Below the pieces are notes generated by a model. That model did no database searches, was not told where the DNA came from, and saw only the letters and a list, made by a program, of their open reading frames with translations. This document shows positions 51,254-62,285 of a stretch of DNA of 64,000 nucleotides, piece by piece. Positions within the stretch are counted from its first letter, which is position 1; each line of letters starts with the position of its first letter. The position numbers were made by a program, and so were the translations under genes. This DNA is from Entomomonas moraniae. Lineage in GTDB: Bacteria; Pseudomonadota; Gammaproteobacteria; Pseudomonadales; Pseudomonadaceae. Location: positions 1,302,001-1,366,000 of the forward strand of contig NZ_CP029822.1 in the NCBI RefSeq assembly GCF_003991975.1, given 5' to 3'.

Positions 51254-51775
51254 ATGATTGATGATGTCTTCTTGTTGGAGGATCTTATTGCGGCTAAAGC
51301 CATTAAACCATTAAAAAATTCAGTTACCAAGGCCGTCAAGCAACACAAAGGTGATGTTGTTAAAAAAATTAGCCAGAAGGTTAAAAGCACATCTAGCACT
51401 AAGGTAACAACAGAATCAAAGATAACCCTTAAAAATGCTGGCTTGGATAAAACTGTATTAAATCATTTGATTGGTCACGCGATTGCTAAGTACCGTAAGC
51501 AAACAGCGTTTTCACAATAGCAGTTAGCCGAGGCGTTAGGTATTGGTTATGAGGCCGTTTCACGGATGGAGCGTGGGGTGGTTATTCCAACAGTAGACCA
51601 CTTGATTGAAATTGCTGAGATTGTGAATTGTCCTGTGACTGACCTTTTAAATCAAAGCAGTCCTCGCCCCTCGGATGAGGTAGTGCATTTACATCAGTTG
51701 TTATCTTATCTCTCTCGTGAAAATAAGCAATGCCTCATGCAGCAAATTGAGCTGTGGGTGAGTAAACTTAAATAA
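51254..51775 (+). pseudogene. XRE-family regulator interrupted by one amber codon
   Basis: A single frame of ~173 codons is broken only by TAG at 51518-51520, inside the helix-turn-helix: IAKYRKQTAFSQ*QLAEALG, then IGYEAVSRMERGVVIPTVDH. CAG to TAG is one substitution. The N-terminus is a basic K/T/S-rich region and the C-terminus a short helical domain (LLSYLSRENKQCLMQQIELW). It resembles prophage/island XRE regulators. Unless an amber suppressor exists the gene is dead. An internal restart after the stop lacks helix 1-2 of the domain. Confidence 0.75.
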
Positions 51776-51783
51776 TGATGAGC

Positions 51784-52517
51784 TTACTCATCTGCTGAAA
51801 ACTTTGCCTGATAGTGCGTTTTAAGTTGGTGTATCATCTCTTTCTGATGTTCTTTAATATCCTTTGACTCCCATGAAGCCTTTTGAAAAATTTTCCATAG
51901 TTTTAATGAGTCAATAGCCCCACACTTATCAAAAAGTATTTTCTTTTCTAAAAATAATTTATCACCATAAGAGGAATTTTGGCTAGTATTAAGTAGGGCT
52001 AAATTACCAAATGAGTCTAAATCACCATCAAATAAATGATATTCAGTTTCGGGCGTTTGTGGAAAGACATGCTCAATAGAATTTTTAGAGCTGATTCAGT
52101 ATTTACTTTCTTTTTCATTTTTATCATTGTTAGAAGCCAAATCTGCTCCACTTTCAGTATTTTCTCTTTAGTATTTTTCAACTATACATATTCCAATTTT
52201 TGAAACCAATAGTGGCTAAAACCTGTACCATGATCTGAATTTAAATAACCTTCTATGACTTGCCAAGGTTCTAATGCTATGTGTTCATTTTTTGCCAAAG
52301 CAAAACTAATACGCTGCTGAGTTTCAGCAGCTCTTGCTTCTTGACTCTTTGTAATAGAGTAACGAGGAACAGAGAGTTTATTATCTATCTCTTCAAGCTT
52401 ATCCAGCAGATTTTCATTACTACACTCTTTACTGACTTGCATAGCCCTGTAAAGATAAGGGGTTAACCAAAACTGGCTATTACGTTCACTGGTAAAATAA
52501 CAAACAGCTTGTAACAT
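51784..52517 (-). pseudogene. remnant of a DUF262/DUF1524 (GmrSD-like) nuclease gene
   Basis: The right part (52182-52517) encodes 111 residues of the helical region (FWLTPYLYRAMQ..NLLDKLEEIDNKL). After frame changes and a TGA, the left part reads SIEHVFPQTPETEYHLFDGD, then FGNLALLNTSQNSSYGDKLF and a stop at 51784. IEH..PQ...GNL.LL..N is the His-Asn-type DUF1524 nuclease motif that ends DUF262 proteins. The N-terminal DUF262 ATP/NTP domain is missing. Such proteins include type IV restriction enzymes, so this was a defence gene. Confidence 0.6.
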
Positions 52518-52875
52518 AGCTAACTCATCAAACTGCTAAAAGCTACTTATCAGTTAGGATATTACGCCCAAAAACTAAAAGAGGCTATTGTGTCAGTATC
52601 GGGAAACTCGAAATAGGGTCACTGACTGGAGAAACCATAAATTAGCGAATAACTGGAACACCCACATGTGGTATTTAAAAGCAACATTCACGCATGACGT
52701 TGATAATTTTTACTAATATTGAGTATTAATCCTTTCTCCAAAATGGACATTGCAACGCTGAAAAATCGTAAATAAACCTTAACATCAGCAAAACTTACAC
52801 AAGCTAGGCTATTTCGAGAGGGAATGAAATCGGAGGAGGCAAAGGGTATATTATATCATGTTTGATTTTGGCAAA
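52518..52875. other. non-coding remnant DNA in the island
   Basis: No frame longer than a few dozen codons, no RNA or repeat recognised. It separates two groups of broken genes and looks like residual island DNA. Confidence 0.35.
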
Positions 52876-53074
52876 CTATTCCTCATCATTCCCCTTGCCA
52901 AAAACACGTAGTCCTTTACGATCATCATTTTTAATAACATACACCCCCTGCCAGATAGATTTATCAAAGAAATGATCTAATTGCCTTTGTTAAGTCATTT
53001 GGTGGTTCGCTAGGATACTTCCCTAACCTGCCTCTGTAAAATTTAAGAATCGTGATAACAATGTAAAGCAGCAT
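52876..53074 (-). pseudogene. remnant of a small membrane-anchored protein gene
   Basis: From ATG 53074: MLLYIVITILKFYRGRLGKY, then PSEPPNDLTKAIRSF; a one-base frame change near 52992 leads into DKSIWQGVYVIKNDDRKGLR and a natural stop. Together ~65 residues with one N-terminal helix. The two parts join smoothly, which argues for a real but broken gene. Family unknown. Confidence 0.4.
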
Positions 53075-53185
53075 AACGTGGAATTAGAAAAACATAAAGA
53101 GGATGTGAAAAAGATAGCAGCCGTAAATTGGAATGAGCACCAAGCAAATTTGGAGGCGTTTGTCAAAACAAAAACCGAAAAGTAA
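53030..53185 (+). pseudogene. short coding remnant, C-terminal fragment
   Basis: A frame without a good start encodes a charged helical end (VELEKHKEDVKKIAAVNWNE, then HQANLEAFVKTKTEK, stop at 53185). It overlaps the opposite remnant. Coding-like composition but no family; listed as a likely gene scrap of the island. Confidence 0.25.
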
Positions 53186-53333
53186 TTAGTGCAGTGATAA
53201 TTGAAAGGTTAGTGGTATTTTTTATTAGGCCAAGACCAAAGATGTAAAATTTAGTTACTATTAAATTTATTCTAATGAGATGCAACAGATGTTAATTTAA
53301 GCTAAGCATGAATAGCATACTAAACCCCTACAA

Positions 53334-53372
53334 AAAACAAAACCCATTGATTTCTCAATGGGTTTTGTTTTT
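53334..53372 (-). terminator. intrinsic terminator of tRNA-Ser
   Basis: AAAACAAAACCCATTGA and TCAATGGGTTTTGTTTT form a long stem with a 4-base loop and T tracts on both sides. It lies 5 bases beyond the tRNA 3' end. Confidence 0.85.
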
Positions 53373-53374
53373 CC

Positions 53375-53467
<93 letters not shown>

Positions 53468-53533
53468 ATAACTGGTGGCGTATCCTAACCTTTTTTTAAG
53501 CATTTGGAAAGTAAAATTTTCATTTTTTTACTT

Positions 53534-53731
53534 TTACTCTGATTCTTTACCTGAGTCTGCTTGATTCTTTTCTTTTTGAATGCGTTGATAAATTTCTTCA
53601 CGATGCACAGCTACTTCTTTAGGTGCACTCACACCGATTCTAACTTGATTACCTTTAACGCCCAATACGGTGATATTCACATCATCGCCGACCATTAAAG
53701 CCTCTCCAACTTTACGGGTTAAAATTAACAT
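53534..53731 (-). CDS. csrA: carbon storage regulator CsrA/RsmA
   Basis: 65 residues. [20 protein letters not shown] and [20 protein letters not shown] are the near-invariant CsrA core, including Arg44 in the VHRE motif that binds GGA-containing mRNA. The C-terminal tail is variable. It lies between tRNA-Ser and lysC, an order conserved in Pseudomonadales. Confidence 0.97.
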   Translation of the reverse strand: MLILTRKVGEALMVGDDVNITVLGVKGNQVRIGVSAPKEVAVHREEIYQRIQKEKNQADSGKESE

Positions 53732-53818
53732 TCCCTATCTCCTCACAAGTACTTCTAGGATGTAAACTAAAAATATAGCATTTTGAAAAATGCTATAAAC
53801 CTTTATATAAAATCTTAC

Positions 53819-55054
53819 CTAATCTAATGTTTTTTCTGGAGCGTCTAGTTCAAATGCTGTATGCAATGACCTAACCGCCAACTCCAAATATTTTTCTTGA
53901 ATCAATACAGAAATTTTAATTTCTGATGTTGATATCATAAGAATATTAATGCCTTCTTTGGCTAAAACCTCAAACATACGGCTAGCAACACCTGCATGAG
54001 AACGCATCCCTACACCAACAATAGATACTTTTGCAATATCAAGATTACCTGCTACTTCACGTGCAGATATTTTCTTGGCTGTTTCATTTAAGATATCAAG
54101 AGCAGACTGATAGTCACTACGAGATACTGTAAACGTAAAATCAGTTGTGCCATCGCGTGAGATATTTTGAATTATCATATCCACTTCAATATTTGCAGCA
54201 CTAATAGGACCTAAAATATTAGAGGCCACTCCTGGAGTATCTGGGACTCCACGAATTGTTAGTTTAGCCTCATCACGACTAAAAGCTATTCCAGAAATAA
54301 TAGGTTGTTCCACAGAAACCTCTTCATCAATTGTAATAAGGGTACCATTCCCTTCTTTAAAACTATGTAATACACGTAGTGGGACGTTGTATTTACCTGC
54401 AAACTCAACAGAACGAATCTGTAAAACTTTTGAGCCTAAACTAGCCATTTCTAGCATTTCTTCAAAAGTAATTTTATCTAATCTTTTTGCTTTGGGAGCA
54501 ACTCTGGGGTCCGTAGTGTAAACGCCATCGACATCAGTATAAATCTGACACTCATCTGCCTTTAATGCAGCGGCTAAAGCAACGCCTGTTGTATCAGATC
54601 CACCACGCCCTAATGTTGTTATATCGCCATATTCATTTACACCCTGGAAACCGGCTACAACAACAACTTTCCCCTCTTTTAAATCTGCCTTTATGCGATG
54701 CTCATCAATACTAAGGATACGTGCTTTTGTATGAGCACTATCTGTTTGGATACGAACTTGAGCACCTGTATAAGATTTTGCAGGAATACCCAACTCCTCT
54801 AATGCCATACACAAAAGAGCAATAGTAACTTGCTCTCCTGTAGATACCATCATATCCAACTCTCTCAAATTTGGTCGGTTTGAAACTTGCTTTGCTAGAC
54901 CTATTAGGCGGTTAGTTTCACCACTCATAGCAGACAAAACAATAACCAAATCAATACCATTCTCTCTAAACTTTTTAACTTTTTGTGCTACTTGCTGAAT
55001 TCTTTCTACTGAACCAACAGAAGTACCACCAAATTTCTGTACAATTAATGTCAT
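53819..55054 (-). CDS. lysC: aspartate kinase, lysine-sensitive type
   Basis: 411 residues. The kinase domain shows IVQKFGGTSVGSVERI, AGFQGVNEYGDITTLGRGGS and ECQIYTDVDGVYTTDP; two ACT domains follow (ITIRGVPDTPGVA at ~266, VSIVGVGMRSHAGVASRMFE at ~345). It catalyses the first step of the aspartate pathway to lysine, threonine and methionine. About 30 bases after alaS, probably in one transcript. An internal start for the beta subunit is possible. Confidence 0.96.
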   Translation of the reverse strand: MTLIVQKFGGTSVGSVERIQQVAQKVKKFRENGIDLVIVLSAMSGETNRLIGLAKQVSNRPNLRELDMMVSTGEQVTIALLCMALEELGIPAKSYTGAQVRIQTDSAHTKARILSIDEHRIKADLKEGKVVVVAGFQGVNEYGDITTLGRGGSDTTGVALAAALKADECQIYTDVDGVYTTDPRVAPKAKRLDKITFEEMLEMASLGSKVLQIRSVEFAGKYNVPLRVLHSFKEGNGTLITIDEEVSVEQPIISGIAFSRDEAKLTIRGVPDTPGVASNILGPISAANIEVDMIIQNISRDGTTDFTFTVSRSDYQSALDILNETAKKISAREVAGNLDIAKVSIVGVGMRSHAGVASRMFEVLAKEGINILMISTSEIKISVLIQEKYLELAVRSLHTAFELDAPEKTLD

Positions 55055-55083
55055 AATATTAATGGCCTAAAACTATTGTGCAA

Positions 55084-57711
55084 TTATCCTAAAGTATCTT
55101 CTACATAAGTCGCAATTGATGCTAATGCATCATCTATCTTCGCAACACGCGTGCCACTACCTTGTGCCATGGTTGGTCGACCACCACCTTTACCCTCTAT
55201 AGCCACACAAGCTAGCTTTATTAAATCCCCTGCTTTTAATTTATTAGAAAGGTCTTCTGTCACACCAGCAACAAGAAGAGCTTTACCTTCATGCTCACTC
55301 GCTAATAAAATAATAGCGGAACCTAATTTATTTTTAAGTTGGTCTAGCAAGACTAATAATGCTTTATTATCTTGATTATCAACTTTAACTGATAATGTTT
55401 TTATCCCTTTTATTTCTTTAACTTGAGAGGCTAAATCATTACCTGCTGATGAGGCCAACTTAAGTTTCAACTGCTCAATATCTCTTTCTAGCTGACGAGA
55501 ATGATCAATCACCCCTCTCAGTTTTTCAAAGAACGTCTCTTTAGTCCCTTTAAGTAACTGAGCAGCCTGTTTCAAATCATTATCTGCTTCAGTTAAGTGG
55601 TTAAACGCCACCTCTCCGGTCATTGCTTCAATACGTCTTACTCCTGAAGCAATACCTGTTTCATTAATAATTTTAAATACACCTATATCACCCGTACGTT
55701 CAGCGTGAGTACCACCACAGAGCTCTATGGAGAAACCGTTCCCCATCGAAAGGACTCGAACTTCATCTCCATATTTCTCACCAAATAAAGCCATCGCACC
55801 CATTTCCTTTGCAGTATCAATATTGGTTGTTTTGGTTTGAACTTGTGTATTTAAACGAATTTGATCATTAACAATTTTTTCTAACTCAGCGATCTGTTTA
55901 GGTGATAATGCTTCAAAATGGCTAAAATCAAAACGTAGTCGTTGGCTATCGACTAAAGAACCTTTTTGATGGACATGATCACCCAAAACTTTTCTTAATG
56001 CGGCATGCAAGAGATGTGTAGCTGAGTGATTTAAAGCCGTTGCTTTACGCACATTAATATCGACAACAGCTTTGAGAGACATTCCCGAGTGAATATTTCC
56101 ACGCACTAATTTACCATGGTGTAAAAAAGCTTGCTTAACTTTAGTTACATCAGTTACTTCAAACCGTACATCATCTGAAAATAGATAGCCAGAATCACCA
56201 CATTGACCACCTGACTCAGCATAAAAAGGTGTTTTATTTAAGATGATACTGGCCTCATCACCCTCTTTTAACTCATCAACAATCTCGTTATCTTTGATCA
56301 AAGTAACAATATTGCCTTCATCTGCTAAATAATCATACCCTGTAAACTCTGTTAGGGTATCCACTTTCAAAAGGCTATTGTAATCAACCGTGAATTGGCT
56401 AGCTGATTTTGCACGTGCTTGCTGCTCTTTCATTAGTAATTGAAAGCCGTCTTCATCTAAAACAAGCGATCTTTCTCGTGCGATATCATTGGTTAAATCA
56501 ACAGGAAAACCGTAAGTATCATAAAGTTTGAAAATCACTTCACCTGGAATGATATTGTTTTCTAAATTAGCTAGATCTTGCTCTAAAATACGTAGCCCCT
56601 GCTCGAGGGTTTTTGCAAATTGTTCTTCTTCTGTTTTCAAGACACGTTCAATATGCGCTTGATTTTCAAGTAACTCAGGATAGGCTACTGACATTTCAGC
56701 AACGAGTGCTGAAACAATTTTGTAGAAAAAGGCTCCAGTCGCGCCTAATTTATTACCATGTCGGCATGCACGTCGAATAATACGGCGTAAAACATAACCA
56801 CGCCCCTCATTAGATGGGAGGACACCATCAGCAATTAAAAAACTGCAAGAACGGATATGATCAGCCACCACTTTTAAAGATGGATTATTATCATGGGCAC
56901 AACCAATAGCTTTTGCAGCAGCCTTTAATAATTGTTGAAATGAGTCAATTTCATAATTTGAATGTACATGTTGCATAACCGCACTAATACGTTCTAAGCC
57001 CATTCCAGTATCAACGCTTGGCGCAGGAAGTGGATGTAGTACGCCATCCGCTGTCCGATTAAACTGCATGAAAACGACATTCCAAATCTCTATATAGCGG
57101 TCACCATCTTCTTCAGCTGAACCTGGCACGCCTCCCCATATGTCGGCACCATGGTCATAAAAAATTTCAGTACAAGGGCCACAAGGGCCAGTATCACCCA
57201 TGGTCCAGAAGTTATCAGAGGCGTATGGTGCACCTTTATTATCACCGATACGAATCATTCGCTCTTCGGGGATGCCTATCTGTTTTGTCCAAATATCATA
57301 AGCTTCATTATCTTCTTGATAGACCGTTACCCAAAGCTTTTCTTTAGGTAAGCTGAGCCATTGCGCAGAAGTTAAAAACTCCCATGCGTAGCTAATAGCA
57401 TCTTTTTTGAAATAATCACCAAAGCTAAAGTTACCAAGCATCTCAAAAAAAGTATGATGGCGTGCAGTATAACCCACATTTTCTAAATCATTATGTTTAC
57501 CACCAGCTCTTACACATTTTTGGCTAGTGGTTGCACGTGAGTAGGCACGCTTTTCACCACCAAGGAAACAGTCCTTAAACTGGTTCATCCCCGCATTGGT
57601 AAAAAGTAAGGTAGGATCATTTTGTGGCACTAATGAACTTGAAGAAACTCGAGTATGTCCTTTTCCCTCAAAGAACCGTAAATAAGCCTCACGAATTTCT
57701 GCACTCTTCAT
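55084..57711 (-). CDS. alaS: alanine-tRNA ligase
   Basis: 875 residues from ATG 57711 ([20 protein letters not shown]). Class II catalytic core with [15 protein letters not shown] and [11 protein letters not shown]; editing domain with [18 protein letters not shown] (zinc His pair) and [14 protein letters not shown] (Cys, His); C-terminal coiled coil and DHHA1 domain with [14 protein letters not shown]. Complete. It charges tRNA-Ala. Confidence 0.97.
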   Translation of the reverse strand: MKSAEIREAYLRFFEGKGHTRVSSSSLVPQNDPTLLFTNAGMNQFKDCFLGGEKRAYSRATTSQKCVRAGGKHNDLENVGYTARHHTFFEMLGNFSFGDYFKKDAISYAWEFLTSAQWLSLPKEKLWVTVYQEDNEAYDIWTKQIGIPEERMIRIGDNKGAPYASDNFWTMGDTGPCGPCTEIFYDHGADIWGGVPGSAEEDGDRYIEIWNVVFMQFNRTADGVLHPLPAPSVDTGMGLERISAVMQHVHSNYEIDSFQQLLKAAAKAIGCAHDNNPSLKVVADHIRSCSFLIADGVLPSNEGRGYVLRRIIRRACRHGNKLGATGAFFYKIVSALVAEMSVAYPELLENQAHIERVLKTEEEQFAKTLEQGLRILEQDLANLENNIIPGEVIFKLYDTYGFPVDLTNDIARERSLVLDEDGFQLLMKEQQARAKSASQFTVDYNSLLKVDTLTEFTGYDYLADEGNIVTLIKDNEIVDELKEGDEASIILNKTPFYAESGGQCGDSGYLFSDDVRFEVTDVTKVKQAFLHHGKLVRGNIHSGMSLKAVVDINVRKATALNHSATHLLHAALRKVLGDHVHQKGSLVDSQRLRFDFSHFEALSPKQIAELEKIVNDQIRLNTQVQTKTTNIDTAKEMGAMALFGEKYGDEVRVLSMGNGFSIELCGGTHAERTGDIGVFKIINETGIASGVRRIEAMTGEVAFNHLTEADNDLKQAAQLLKGTKETFFEKLRGVIDHSRQLERDIEQLKLKLASSAGNDLASQVKEIKGIKTLSVKVDNQDNKALLVLLDQLKNKLGSAIILLASEHEGKALLVAGVTEDLSNKLKAGDLIKLACVAIEGKGGGRPTMAQGSGTRVAKIDDALASIATYVEDTLG

Positions 57712-58222
57712 AAACAATTCCATAATTTATAGTTACTGCTAAACAATTAAATAATAACGTTATTAGTAATATTTTAGTTAATAATTTCTGTAAACAACAC
57801 CACGATGAACAGCCCCGTTTTGTCAAAATAAAACAGAGCACATATACAAATAAAAATTAAGTTTATAAAAAACGATTTATTAAGCTAATATATTTTACGC
57901 AATCTTCTAATTCTACAAGATAAATAGCATTTTTTCAATAATACTTATTGCAACAATACCGAAAATACCCAAATACAAAAAACAAAAAACAAAAAACAAA
58001 AATTAGATCGAATCAATATATACTTTAAAAGACTTCATTTCTTAAGTTTGAATAGTTTATATGATAAATAGTTTTCTTATCAACTTTAAAGCTCATAGTC
58101 TATCTCTATAAATAATGAAACGCTCTACTACTTAATAATTAGTTCACTCCGCATTATGAACAAGATGTTTATTTTTCTGTTTTTAGCTATACTATTTGAA
58201 ATACTAAAACTTGGTTATAACT
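57712..58222. other. AT-rich gap between alaS and moaA
   Basis: Shared upstream region of two divergent genes, 510 bases, very AT-rich, no coding frame. It contains a short tandem repeat with period 7 (CAAAAAA, about four copies, 57975-58002). Promoters for both genes must be here but none stands out. Confidence 0.4.
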
Positions 58223-59197
58223 ATGTTGACCGATGACTTTGGAAGAACCATTGACTACCTAAGAATTTCTGTAACAGATCGCTGCGATCTACGTTGTAGC
58301 TATTGTATACCTAAAGGATTTAGGAATTTTGAAGTCCCCAAAAACTGGTTAACCTTTGATGAAATAAAACGAGTGGTCACTGCTTTTTCCAAGCTTGGTA
58401 CCCGTCACTTTCGTTTAACGGGAGGAGAACCCCTGCTACGAAAGAACTTCACCGAGCTTGCCTATGATTTATCACAAATAACAGGTGTTGAAGACCTATC
58501 TGTAACAACCAATGGAACCCAACTCGCTAAATATGCTGATAGCTTATATAAAGCAGGTGTACAGCGCTTAAATGTTAGCCTCGACTCGCTACGCCAAGAA
58601 TGCGTTGAAGAAATTAGCGGTTGCGATAGCCTCAATAAAGTACTAACAGGTTTAAAGGTCGCCAAAGAGGTAGGATTTGAAAAGATTAAGATCAACATGG
58701 TGCCCCTACCCAATCAAAATATCAATGATATTGAGAATATGATCGAGTTTTGTATAGAGCATCATTTCGTACTAAGATTAATTGAAGCGATGCCGATGGG
58801 AGTAACAGGACAAAATACTCAGTATGTTGATTTACAAAAAGTTATCACGGAACTTAAGACAAAGTTTAATTTAACGCCCAGTGTAAAGGTTATGGGAAGC
58901 GGCCCTGCAAGATACTGGCAAACACCTAACCAAGAGTTCTCTCTAGGATTGATTACACCGATGTCTCAACACTTTTGCGCTACGTGCAATCGTGTCAGAT
59001 TATCCGTTGATGGAACACTTTATATGTGTTTAGGCCAAAATAACAGTATTCATTTACGGCCATTATTACGTGATAATTGCACAGATGAAGAATTAGAATC
59101 TACGATTAAACAGGCTATTAAACTAAAACCTGAAGCGCATAATTTTTTAGATAATCCTACACAAATCATACGCATCATGTCTGCTACTGGCGGCTAA
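58223..59197 (+). CDS. moaA: GTP 3',8-cyclase MoaA
   Basis: 324 residues from ATG 58223 (MLTDDFGRTIDYLRISVTDR). Radical-SAM cluster DRCDLRCSYC (CxxxCxxC), LTGGEPLLRKN, and the C-terminal second cluster HFCATCNRVRLSVDG with a third Cys in LYMCLG; it ends in GG, needed for activation. It starts molybdopterin synthesis by cyclising GTP, with MoaC downstream in the pathway. Confidence 0.96.
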   Translation: MLTDDFGRTIDYLRISVTDRCDLRCSYCIPKGFRNFEVPKNWLTFDEIKRVVTAFSKLGTRHFRLTGGEPLLRKNFTELAYDLSQITGVEDLSVTTNGTQLAKYADSLYKAGVQRLNVSLDSLRQECVEEISGCDSLNKVLTGLKVAKEVGFEKIKINMVPLPNQNINDIENMIEFCIEHHFVLRLIEAMPMGVTGQNTQYVDLQKVITELKTKFNLTPSVKVMGSGPARYWQTPNQEFSLGLITPMSQHFCATCNRVRLSVDGTLYMCLGQNNSIHLRPLLRDNCTDEELESTIKQAIKLKPEAHNFLDNPTQIIRIMSATGG

Positions 59198-59202
59198 AAA
59201 AT

Positions 59203-59769
59203 TTATTGTTTAGGTCGAAAAGCTTTACAAACTTCAGGATTTGTCTCAATAAAAGGCCCACCGATTGCATCAACACACAAGGGTACAGCTGAAAAAATCC
59301 CATGTACAACAATTTCACCCTCTTTATTTCTTACGCCTTCGAGTGTTTCTTTTATTGCTGTAGGTCGACCGGGCAAATTAAGAATTAAGCTATTTTTACG
59401 AATAACCCCTAGTTGTCTTGATAATATAGCTGTAGGCACAAAATACAAACTTACCTGACGCATTTGTTCGCCAAAACCTGGCATCAATCTATCTGCCACA
59501 GCCAATGTAGCATCGGGCGTAACATCTCGAGGATACGGACCTGTCCCCCCTGTAGTTAAAATTAAACTACAGCCCTCTTTATCTGATAATTCGATTAATG
59601 TTTTTTCAATTAATGCTTGCTCATCAGGAATCAGATGCTCAATATATATTTTTGGATTAATAACGGCTGCATCTAACCATTCTTTTAAGCTAGGTAGCCC
59701 TTTATCTTCATAAACACCTTGGCTAGCACGATCACTAACTGATACTAAACCTATTTTTATTTGTTGCAC
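59203..59769 (-). CDS. mog: molybdopterin adenylyltransferase MogA
   Basis: 188 residues, close to E. coli Mog in length and blocks: KIGLVSVSDRASQGVYEDKG, LTTGGTGPYPRDVTPDATLA (molybdopterin-binding) and GFGEQMRQVSLYFVPTAILS. It adenylates molybdopterin before MoeA inserts molybdate. Convergent to moaA with only 5 bases between the stops. Confidence 0.93.
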   Translation of the reverse strand: MQQIKIGLVSVSDRASQGVYEDKGLPSLKEWLDAAVINPKIYIEHLIPDEQALIEKTLIELSDKEGCSLILTTGGTGPYPRDVTPDATLAVADRLMPGFGEQMRQVSLYFVPTAILSRQLGVIRKNSLILNLPGRPTAIKETLEGVRNKEGEIVVHGIFSAVPLCVDAIGGPFIETNPEVCKAFRPKQ

Positions 59770-59774
59770 AATTA

Positions 59775-60980
59775 TTACACCTTATAGTCCAAACGATAAA
59801 CTTTTATAAAGTCCCCTTTGCTAACAGCAGTTTCTGGAGGGACTTCAGCTAATGCATCAGCTTTAACGCAAGTGCTTAACATAGCAGAGCCCTGATTAGC
59901 CAATAATATTGCTTTGAATCCTTCTTCACTACTTATTAAGTTAACCCGCAAAAACTCTCGTCGAGATTGTAATTTAGAGATAGAAAAGTCTGCTTTCACC
60001 TGTACACTTCTAGGCTGTGCATTCTCTATAGTTTTTCCTGCTAATTTGCCTATAGCAGGAACGACTAACTGTTGAAAAGTAACCAAAGAACTAACAGGAT
60101 TACCTGGCAACATAAAAATCTTTGTTGTGTTAATTTCGCCCCATGCAAAGGGCTTACCAGGCTTGATTGCTAGCTTCCAAAACACTAATTTTCCTAATTG
60201 TTCAATTGCCGCACGGACATGGTCCTCCTCACCGACTGACACGCCCCCAGAAGTAATAATAACATCAAAGTTTTGACTAGCTTTACGAAGTGCTTGCTCT
60301 GTTTTCTCTTGATTATCAGGCAAAATACCACCATCCGTAATTTGATGGGCTGATTGCTTTAACCAACTGAGTAATAAATAGCGATTGGCATCGTATATTT
60401 TACCATCAACTAACGGCTGACAAGGTTCAAGTACTTCATTGCCTGTTGAAAACACACAAATTGTTAAGGGTTTAAAAACACGAACCGTTGCATAACCTTG
60501 GCTCGCTAGCATAGCAATCATCGCTGGGGTCAAACATTGCTTAGCAGACAATAGGCACGTCCCTTTAGCCAACTCTTCCCCTTGAAAACGAATATTCTGC
60601 CCTTGCTTGACAGTTTTACTAATCTTTAGAACACCATTTTCTACCTGTGTGTTCTCCTGCAAAACAACAGTAGTTGTCCCTCGAGGGATAGGAGCACCTG
60701 TAAAAATACGTGCTGCCTGACCAGTTGCTAACACAGTATCTGCGGCCGAAGCACCTGCTGCAATTCGATCAACAATGTGCCACTGCTGATAGTCTTCTAC
60801 ATCTCCGCCTAAAGCATAGCCATCCATCGCTGAGTTATCAAATAATGGGGCATCATGCTTCACCATAACATCTTCTGCTAAAACTAAACCGACTGCCTCT
60901 AGCAGAGGTCTATCTTCAACATCTATGAGGGCAAGCTCCGTCAACAGCGTTTGTAAAGCATCGTAGTAATCTAACATCAC
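59775..60980 (-). CDS. moeA: molybdopterin molybdenumtransferase MoeA
   Basis: 401 residues. PLFDNSAMDGYAL (~44-56), RIFTGAPIPRG, then the MoCF domain VITSGGVSVGEEDHVR and KPGKPFAWGE and IFMLPGNPVSSLVTFQQLV, all MoeA marks. It inserts molybdate into adenylated molybdopterin. Six bases between moeA and mog stops and starts indicate one operon (mobA-moeA-mog). Confidence 0.95.
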   Translation of the reverse strand: MMLDYYDALQTLLTELALIDVEDRPLLEAVGLVLAEDVMVKHDAPLFDNSAMDGYALGGDVEDYQQWHIVDRIAAGASAADTVLATGQAARIFTGAPIPRGTTTVVLQENTQVENGVLKISKTVKQGQNIRFQGEELAKGTCLLSAKQCLTPAMIAMLASQGYATVRVFKPLTICVFSTGNEVLEPCQPLVDGKIYDANRYLLLSWLKQSAHQITDGGILPDNQEKTEQALRKASQNFDVIITSGGVSVGEEDHVRAAIEQLGKLVFWKLAIKPGKPFAWGEINTTKIFMLPGNPVSSLVTFQQLVVPAIGKLAGKTIENAQPRSVQVKADFSISKLQSRREFLRVNLISSEEGFKAILLANQGSAMLSTCVKADALAEVPPETAVSKGDFIKVYRLDYKV

Positions 60981-60986
60981 AACCTC

Positions 60987-61577
60987 TTATTGATACTGTG
61001 CTAATGTTTCTAAGTAATTTATATTGGTAAACGCAAGCTCATCATCAAACATAACCTTGATAGTGCGATGGCTAAATAACCAAGATTTTATGCTAAGTTT
61101 ACCTTGTTCTAAATGATCAAATAGCCGATGATTAATGGAAGTCTTACACAGAAAAATACTAGGGTGATCGCAAAACGCAGTTGCTGCGTAAGCAATTTCA
61201 TTTTCTGGGTGACTTAATAGGGCTTGTTTTAACGTGGCAACTAAGTCTGAAGGGATAAAAGGTGTGTCACAGGGAACGACTTGCATAAACCTAACATTTC
61301 CATCAATTTGTTGTGAGGCCGTTAATATCCCAGCCAAAGGTCCTTTGCCAACACTAGTAGATAAATCTTTATAAACATCAGGAACTAATGTTTGATACAT
61401 CTCTATATCTTCATTAGCACTGATAACAATCTTATCTACTTGTGGTGATAACCGCTCTAAAATATGTTGTACTAAACTTTTTCCCTGTAATGTTAACAAT
61501 CCCTTATTACGGCGACCAACACGTTGCCCTTCTCCACCAGCAAGAATAAGACCTACTGTTATATCATCTGTGTTCAT
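60987..61577 (-). CDS. mobA: molybdenum cofactor guanylyltransferase MobA
   Basis: 196 residues. GLILAGGEGQRVGRRNKGLL (~9-28) is the nucleotidyltransferase P-loop-like motif and VVPCDTPFIPSDLV holds the metal Asp. It makes the guanine dinucleotide form of the cofactor, used by DMSO-reductase-family enzymes such as nitrate reductase NarG. It overlaps moaE by 4 bases. Confidence 0.94.
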   Translation of the reverse strand: MNTDDITVGLILAGGEGQRVGRRNKGLLTLQGKSLVQHILERLSPQVDKIVISANEDIEMYQTLVPDVYKDLSTSVGKGPLAGILTASQQIDGNVRFMQVVPCDTPFIPSDLVATLKQALLSHPENEIAYAATAFCDHPSIFLCKTSINHRLFDHLEQGKLSIKSWLFSHRTIKVMFDDELAFTNINYLETLAQYQ

Positions 61578-62035
61578 TTACTATCCCAACGCTGTTTCTG
61601 CAAAGTATCAGATGATTTTGCCTCAACCCAGCCTGAGCGTCCATCTTGAAAATATTCTTTTTTCCAAAAAGGAGCTTCTGTTTTTAAATAATCCATAATA
61701 AACTCGGCCGCTTGAAAGGCTTCTTTGCGATGCCTCGCAGAAACCATAACCAATACAATAGGATCTCCTACTGCCAAGTCTCCCACACGATGAATAACAC
61801 GACAATTTGTAAATTGCCAACGTGTTTGAGCCTGCTTAATAATACGTTCTATTTCTTGCTCGGTTATTCCTGGAAAATGCTCTAAATGTAAATAATCTAA
61901 ACGGGGCTCTTGGTCATAGCCGCGAACAACACCTTTAAAAGTAACAATCGCACCACAATGCCCTGATGATGCTTCAAGTTTTATTTCTTCATCATTACTA
62001 TTAAAGCCATCTGTTTGCACAGCCACATAAATCAT
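61574..62035 (-). CDS. moaE: molybdopterin synthase large subunit MoaE
   Basis: 153 residues from ATG 62035 (MIYVAVQTDGFNSNDEEIKL); a longer upstream frame runs into moaD. FKGVVRGYDQEP RLDYLHLEH, RVIHRVGDLAVGDPIVLVMV and the catalytic Lys segment LKTEAPFWKKEYF are conserved. With thiocarboxylated MoaD it adds the dithiolene sulphurs to precursor Z. One base from the moaD stop. Confidence 0.95.
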   Translation of the reverse strand: MIYVAVQTDGFNSNDEEIKLEASSGHCGAIVTFKGVVRGYDQEPRLDYLHLEHFPGITEQEIERIIKQAQTRWQFTNCRVIHRVGDLAVGDPIVLVMVSARHRKEAFQAAEFIMDYLKTEAPFWKKEYFQDGRSGWVEAKSSDTLQKQRWDSK

Positions 62036-62036
62036 A

Positions 62037-62285
62037 CTAGCCTCCTGTGACAGGTGGCAATATAGCAATTTCATCACCATCATTTAACAAAACAGATTGA
62101 TATATTATTTGCTGATTCACCACCAGCCTAAATATATTTTTATCAGATAATGTTTCGGCCCATAGCTCATCGCGTTTGCGCAAAACGGATAAAAGATCAT
62201 CTGTACTACCGCTTTGCCAAACCAATTCCTCTTCACACAAGCTTAATGTGTCTTTAAATGAACCAAAATAACGAATTTTAATCAT
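62037..62285 (-). CDS. moaD: molybdopterin synthase sulphur carrier MoaD
   Basis: 82 residues, ubiquitin-like. The C-terminus DGDEIAILPPVTGG ends in the Gly-Gly that is adenylated and thiocarboxylated. Starts the moaD-moaE-mobA-moeA-mog run on the minus strand; divergent from moaC with about 150 bases between. Confidence 0.95.
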   Translation of the reverse strand: MIKIRYFGSFKDTLSLCEEELVWQSGSTDDLLSVLRKRDELWAETLSDKNIFRLVVNQQIIYQSVLLNDGDEIAILPPVTGG